NCBI GenBank assembly: GCA_049509675.1
Contig: JBEKZQ010000090.1
Span: forward strand, 1-16,007
Reading direction: 5' to 3'
From: JBEKZQ01 sp049509675
Lineage (GTDB): Bacteria; Planctomycetota; Planctomycetia; Pirellulales; Thermoguttaceae
DNA length: 16,007 nt
Each line of letters begins with the position of its first letter. Positions within the stretch are counted from its first letter, which is position 1. Below, one piece after another: positions 14,378-16,007 of this stretch. The position numbers were made by a program, and so were the translations under genes. The notes beneath the pieces were generated by a model. That model was not told the origin of the DNA. It searched no databases and saw only the letters and a program-made list of their open reading frames with translations.

Positions 14378-14405
14378 TAGAGTCGAGGGTCCGAAGTCGA
14401 GAGTA
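14378..14405 (+). repeat. Heptanucleotide array 4, decayed GAGAGTC-type units
   Basis: Four units in 7-bp phase read TAGAGTC, GAGGGTC, CGAAGTC and GAGAGTA, each one to three substitutions from the GAGAGTC unit of array 3. The array begins 13 bp after the stop of the YyaL-like gene. Its divergence suggests an older copy no longer kept uniform. Confidence 0.65.
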
Positions 14406-14424
14406 GGGCGGCAAGCGACCGAAG

Positions 14425-14460
14425 CCCCACCACAATCGCGGTTTGCTCGACCCACCCTAC
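14425..14460 (-). repeat. Probable interspersed element (GTAGGGTGGGTCGAGC... on minus strand)
   Basis: On the minus strand this stretch begins GTAGGGTGGGTCGAGCAAAC and ends GTGGTGGGG. Elements starting GTAGGGTGGG and ending in a related CCACC or GGTGGG block are, from memory, frequent between genes in GC-rich environmental bacteria. There is no second copy in the window, so the call rests on recalled similarity only. Confidence 0.35.
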
Positions 14461-14483
14461 AAGTCCGGCCAGCCTACCCATCC

Positions 14484-14501
14484 TTCCTATGTTTCCTATG
14501 T
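14484..14501 (+). repeat. 9-bp perfect tandem duplication (TTCCTATGT x2)
   Basis: TTCCTATGT occurs twice head to tail without a mismatch. It lies in the AT-richer part of the spacer and has no visible coding or terminator role. Confidence 0.8.
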
Positions 14502-14640
14502 AACTTGTTCGTTGTAACCCGTCTGGCGGGGCTGATATTTTTACGCATAGTCGTATTCGTCTATTCCCCATTGCCCGTTCGAAGCGTATGATTATTAAGA
14601 GAGTTCCTAAAGCACGTGGACAATGCCTGGGGGGTCTCTG

Positions 14641-14680
14641 GCGGGGCGACGTCATTTCCCGGTCGCCCCGCTTTGCTTTC
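14641..14680 (+). terminator. Strong intrinsic-terminator-like hairpin
   Basis: GCGGGGCGAC (14641-14650) and GTCGCCCCGC (14662-14671) form a perfect 10-bp GC-rich stem with an 11-base loop. The plus strand then reads TTTGCTTTCTT. This fits a rho-independent terminator for plus-strand transcription, though the T-run is interrupted. It is about 275 bp past the stop of the YyaL-like gene, so it may end that transcript or a short separate RNA. Confidence 0.65.
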
Positions 14681-14767
14681 TTGCCGCCAGCCTTTCGTTT
14701 CCGGCCGCCAGAATGCCGCTGCACAGTAGGAATTAAGGCACTGGCGAAGAATAGCTTCTGTATTTGG

Positions 14768-14828
14768 CCGTAAGACGGATTGCTAATCCGTCGCCGAACG
14801 GTGGACGGATTAGCAATCCGTCCTACGG
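14768..14828. repeat. Nested palindrome with 25-bp inverted arms (GACGGATT...AATCCGTC)
   Basis: The arms at 14768-14792 and 14804-14828 are reverse complements of each other with one mismatch, around an 11-base loop. Each arm contains its own near-palindrome: GACGGATT-GCT-AATCCGTC in the left and GACGGATT-AGC-AATCCGTC in the right. It lies 14 bp beyond the stop of the AraC-family gene. No T-run follows in either direction, so it looks like a repeat element rather than a terminator. A related copy sits inside the enolase-superfamily gene at 11783-11805. Confidence 0.85.
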
Positions 14829-14842
14829 GATTCCGCCAAATC

Positions 14843-15868
14843 CTAAGGCGCTCGGGCGGCGTTCCGCTGGCGGAAGTCGCGCGGCGTGCAGCCATAGTAC
14901 TGTCCGAACACCGTCGCAAAGTACTGCGCCGAAGAGTAACCGCAGCAGGTGGCGATCTGCGTAATGGTCCGTTCGGGCCGCTCGTGCAGCAAGCGACCGG
15001 CGGTCTGCAGCCGGCACTGGTTCAGGTACTGCAGCGGCGTCATGTTGGTCAAGCGCTTGCAGTGGTGTACGAAATGGGTGACCCCCAGGCCGCAACGTTC
15101 CGCCATCCGCGGCAGCGTCCACTCCTGCCCCAGGCGCTCCAGACTGGCGGACAGATCGTTGAGGAACAGTTGCACGGTGCGGCAACTGCTGGATAGCGCG
15201 GCATCCAAGGGGACTTCGCTGTGGCGGCACATTTCCAGCACCAGCAGGAACAGTTCGTTCAAGTGCAACGTCAGCCGTGAGATGTTCTCGCCCGCGCGAT
15301 CGGTCTCGACCAAGCGGGCGATCCGCTGGAAACACCGCCGCAACTCCTCGGAACCGTGCCATACCGGCTGTTCATTGTGACGGAGCATGTTGGTCAGTTG
15401 TTTCAAGTCGGCCTTCGAGAGCACCAGCCAGAGGGGCCATTTCCATGCCTGGTGTGGGCGGCGGACCTCGACGTCCAGGATCAACCAGTGCAGCCGGCCG
15501 GCGGTGACGTGCGGATTTCCCACCCGGTGCAACTGCCAGGGACGCGTGATCGTCAAATCGCCCGGCTGCAGCACAAGGTCTTGCCCGTCGACGCTGAAGG
15601 GCAGCCGCCCGCGCTCCAGCAGCGTCAGTTCGATGCCTTCATTGCGATGCCAGTCCAATCCCCAATCCTGGGGATGTTCGGCATCCCAGAAACCGACGGT
15701 CTTCACTCCCGGCAGGGCGCCGCGCGGCAGCTTTCGGCCGGGATAATGGCCGCACACCAACGCCCGTAGGCCGACGCGCTGTTGTTCCACGGCACGGGCC
15801 AGGCAGCAGCAGGTATCGGCCACGTAGGTCTGCCCGGCCTCCTTGTAGATCGCGGGCGTCTGGACCAT
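14843..15868 (-). CDS. AraC-family transcriptional regulator
   Basis: This 341-residue protein has an N-terminal cupin-like sensor domain with DWHRNEGIELTLLERGRLPF (72-91) and VLQPGDLTITRPWQLHRVG (99-117), the usual sugar-type ligand fold. A helical linker follows (about 150-240). The C-terminal double helix-turn-helix has WTLPRMAERCGLGVTHFVHHCKR (250-272) and ITQIATCCGYSSAQYFATVFGQYYGCTPRDFR (302-333), a textbook AraC signature. The ATG at 15868 is supported by GGGAGG six bases upstream. The ligand and target genes cannot be read from the window. The upstream region continues past the window edge, and the regulated gene may lie there. CTTTGAC direct repeats at 15953 and 15984 are candidate operator half-sites. 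Confidence 0.95.
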   Translation of the reverse strand: MVQTPAIYKEAGQTYVADTCCCLARAVEQQRVGLRALVCGHYPGRKLPRGALPGVKTVGFWDAEHPQDWGLDWHRNEGIELTLLERGRLPFSVDGQDLVLQPGDLTITRPWQLHRVGNPHVTAGRLHWLILDVEVRRPHQAWKWPLWLVLSKADLKQLTNMLRHNEQPVWHGSEELRRCFQRIARLVETDRAGENISRLTLHLNELFLLVLEMCRHSEVPLDAALSSSCRTVQLFLNDLSASLERLGQEWTLPRMAERCGLGVTHFVHHCKRLTNMTPLQYLNQCRLQTAGRLLHERPERTITQIATCCGYSSAQYFATVFGQYYGCTPRDFRQRNAARAP

Positions 15869-15952
15869 GCGGTTCCTCCCAAAGAGTTAACCCAAGTTAC
15901 GCTGTTGCGCGGGTTGGTTTGTTGTCAGTAAAGGACTTACGTTCATTTTTGG

Positions 15953-15990
15953 GTCAAAGTCTTCACTACATTTGAACAAGTTCGTCAAAG
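15953..15990 (-). promoter_or_regulatory. Candidate operator: two CTTTGAC direct repeats 31 bp apart
   Basis: On the minus strand CTTTGAC occurs at 15990-15984 and 15959-15953, a 31-bp step (about three helical turns), upstream of the AraC-family gene. A GAAC-AA-GTTC inverted repeat lies between them at 15974-15983. AraC-family proteins bind direct-repeat half-sites, so these may be autoregulatory sites. TTGACC within the nearer copy could also be a -35 box, but no matching -10 is clear. Confidence 0.3.
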
Positions 15991-16007
15991 CGCCGCAACC
16001 GGCGGGG

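Larger units (their letters stand above)
14366..14842. other. 477-bp repeat-rich spacer between convergent genes
   Basis: No credible protein gene is present. The spacer is a mosaic: a decayed heptad array (14378-14405), a GTAGGGTGGG-type element on the minus strand (14425-14460), a 9-bp tandem duplication TTCCTATGT (14484-14501), and possible decayed heptads ATTCCCC/ATTGCCC (14563-14576). To their right are a terminator-like hairpin (14641-14680) and a nested palindrome (14768-14828). It lies between the 3' ends of the YyaL-like gene and the AraC-family gene. Confidence 0.8.

Noticed and set aside
14588..14773. A 61-codon plus-strand frame in the repeat-rich spacer
   Set aside because: It runs straight through the terminator-like hairpin, has no ribosome-binding site or motif, and an Arg/Pro/Phe-rich composition typical of non-coding sequence.

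Overview
The window reads as a chromosomal housekeeping region of a high-GC bacterium, most likely a planctomycete of the Pirellulales type. The reasons are a DUF4912 protein of the form seen in that group, a low-potential Rieske protein followed by a fused cytochrome b/cytochrome c protein, an AraC regulator of planctomycete style, and many short interspersed palindromes and heptanucleotide arrays between genes. The phylum call is inference from recalled family features; no database search was run. I see no tRNA, rRNA, CRISPR array, transposase, integrase or phage gene.

Layout. Positions 1-4998 hold five consecutive plus-strand genes: the 3' part of a DUF4912 gene, ribF (4-bp overlap), a DHH/NrnA-type phosphoesterase, a Rieske iron-sulfur protein, and a cytochrome b fused to a diheme cytochrome c (4-bp overlap with the Rieske gene). 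The last two form a quinol-oxidising bc-type complex. A small zinc-ribbon membrane protein (5133-5897) follows. It converges on a minus-strand gene of the L-2-amino-thiazoline-4-carboxylic acid hydrolase family (5957-6442), with a GC-rich hairpin between them. Divergent from that gene is a plus-strand run of recG, a class I mannose-6-phosphate isomerase, ispH and an enolase-superfamily protein (6789-12256), the last two overlapping by 4 bp. Next come a 297-bp spacer, a YyaL/DUF255 thioredoxin-domain protein (12554-14365), a 477-bp repeat-rich spacer with a strong terminator-like hairpin, and a minus-strand AraC-family regulator (14843-15868) with its upstream region.

The most notable signals are not new gene families but small elements acting on ordinary genes. 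(1) Four arrays of related 7-bp units lie between genes; one has been read into the C-terminus of the mannose-6-phosphate isomerase. (2) Two palindromic repeat elements lie in frame inside genes: a 45-bp one in cytochrome b, at the point where cytochrome b6 and subunit IV are separate proteins elsewhere, and a shorter one in the enolase-superfamily gene beside a metal-ligand position. The second matches an intergenic palindrome at 14768-14828. (3) The cytochrome b lacks one of the four conserved haem-ligand histidines (Tyr100) and has PEWS in place of PEWY. (4) The enolase-superfamily protein lacks most catalytic residues and is probably a pseudoenzyme or a much altered enzyme. I found no convincing new multi-gene system.
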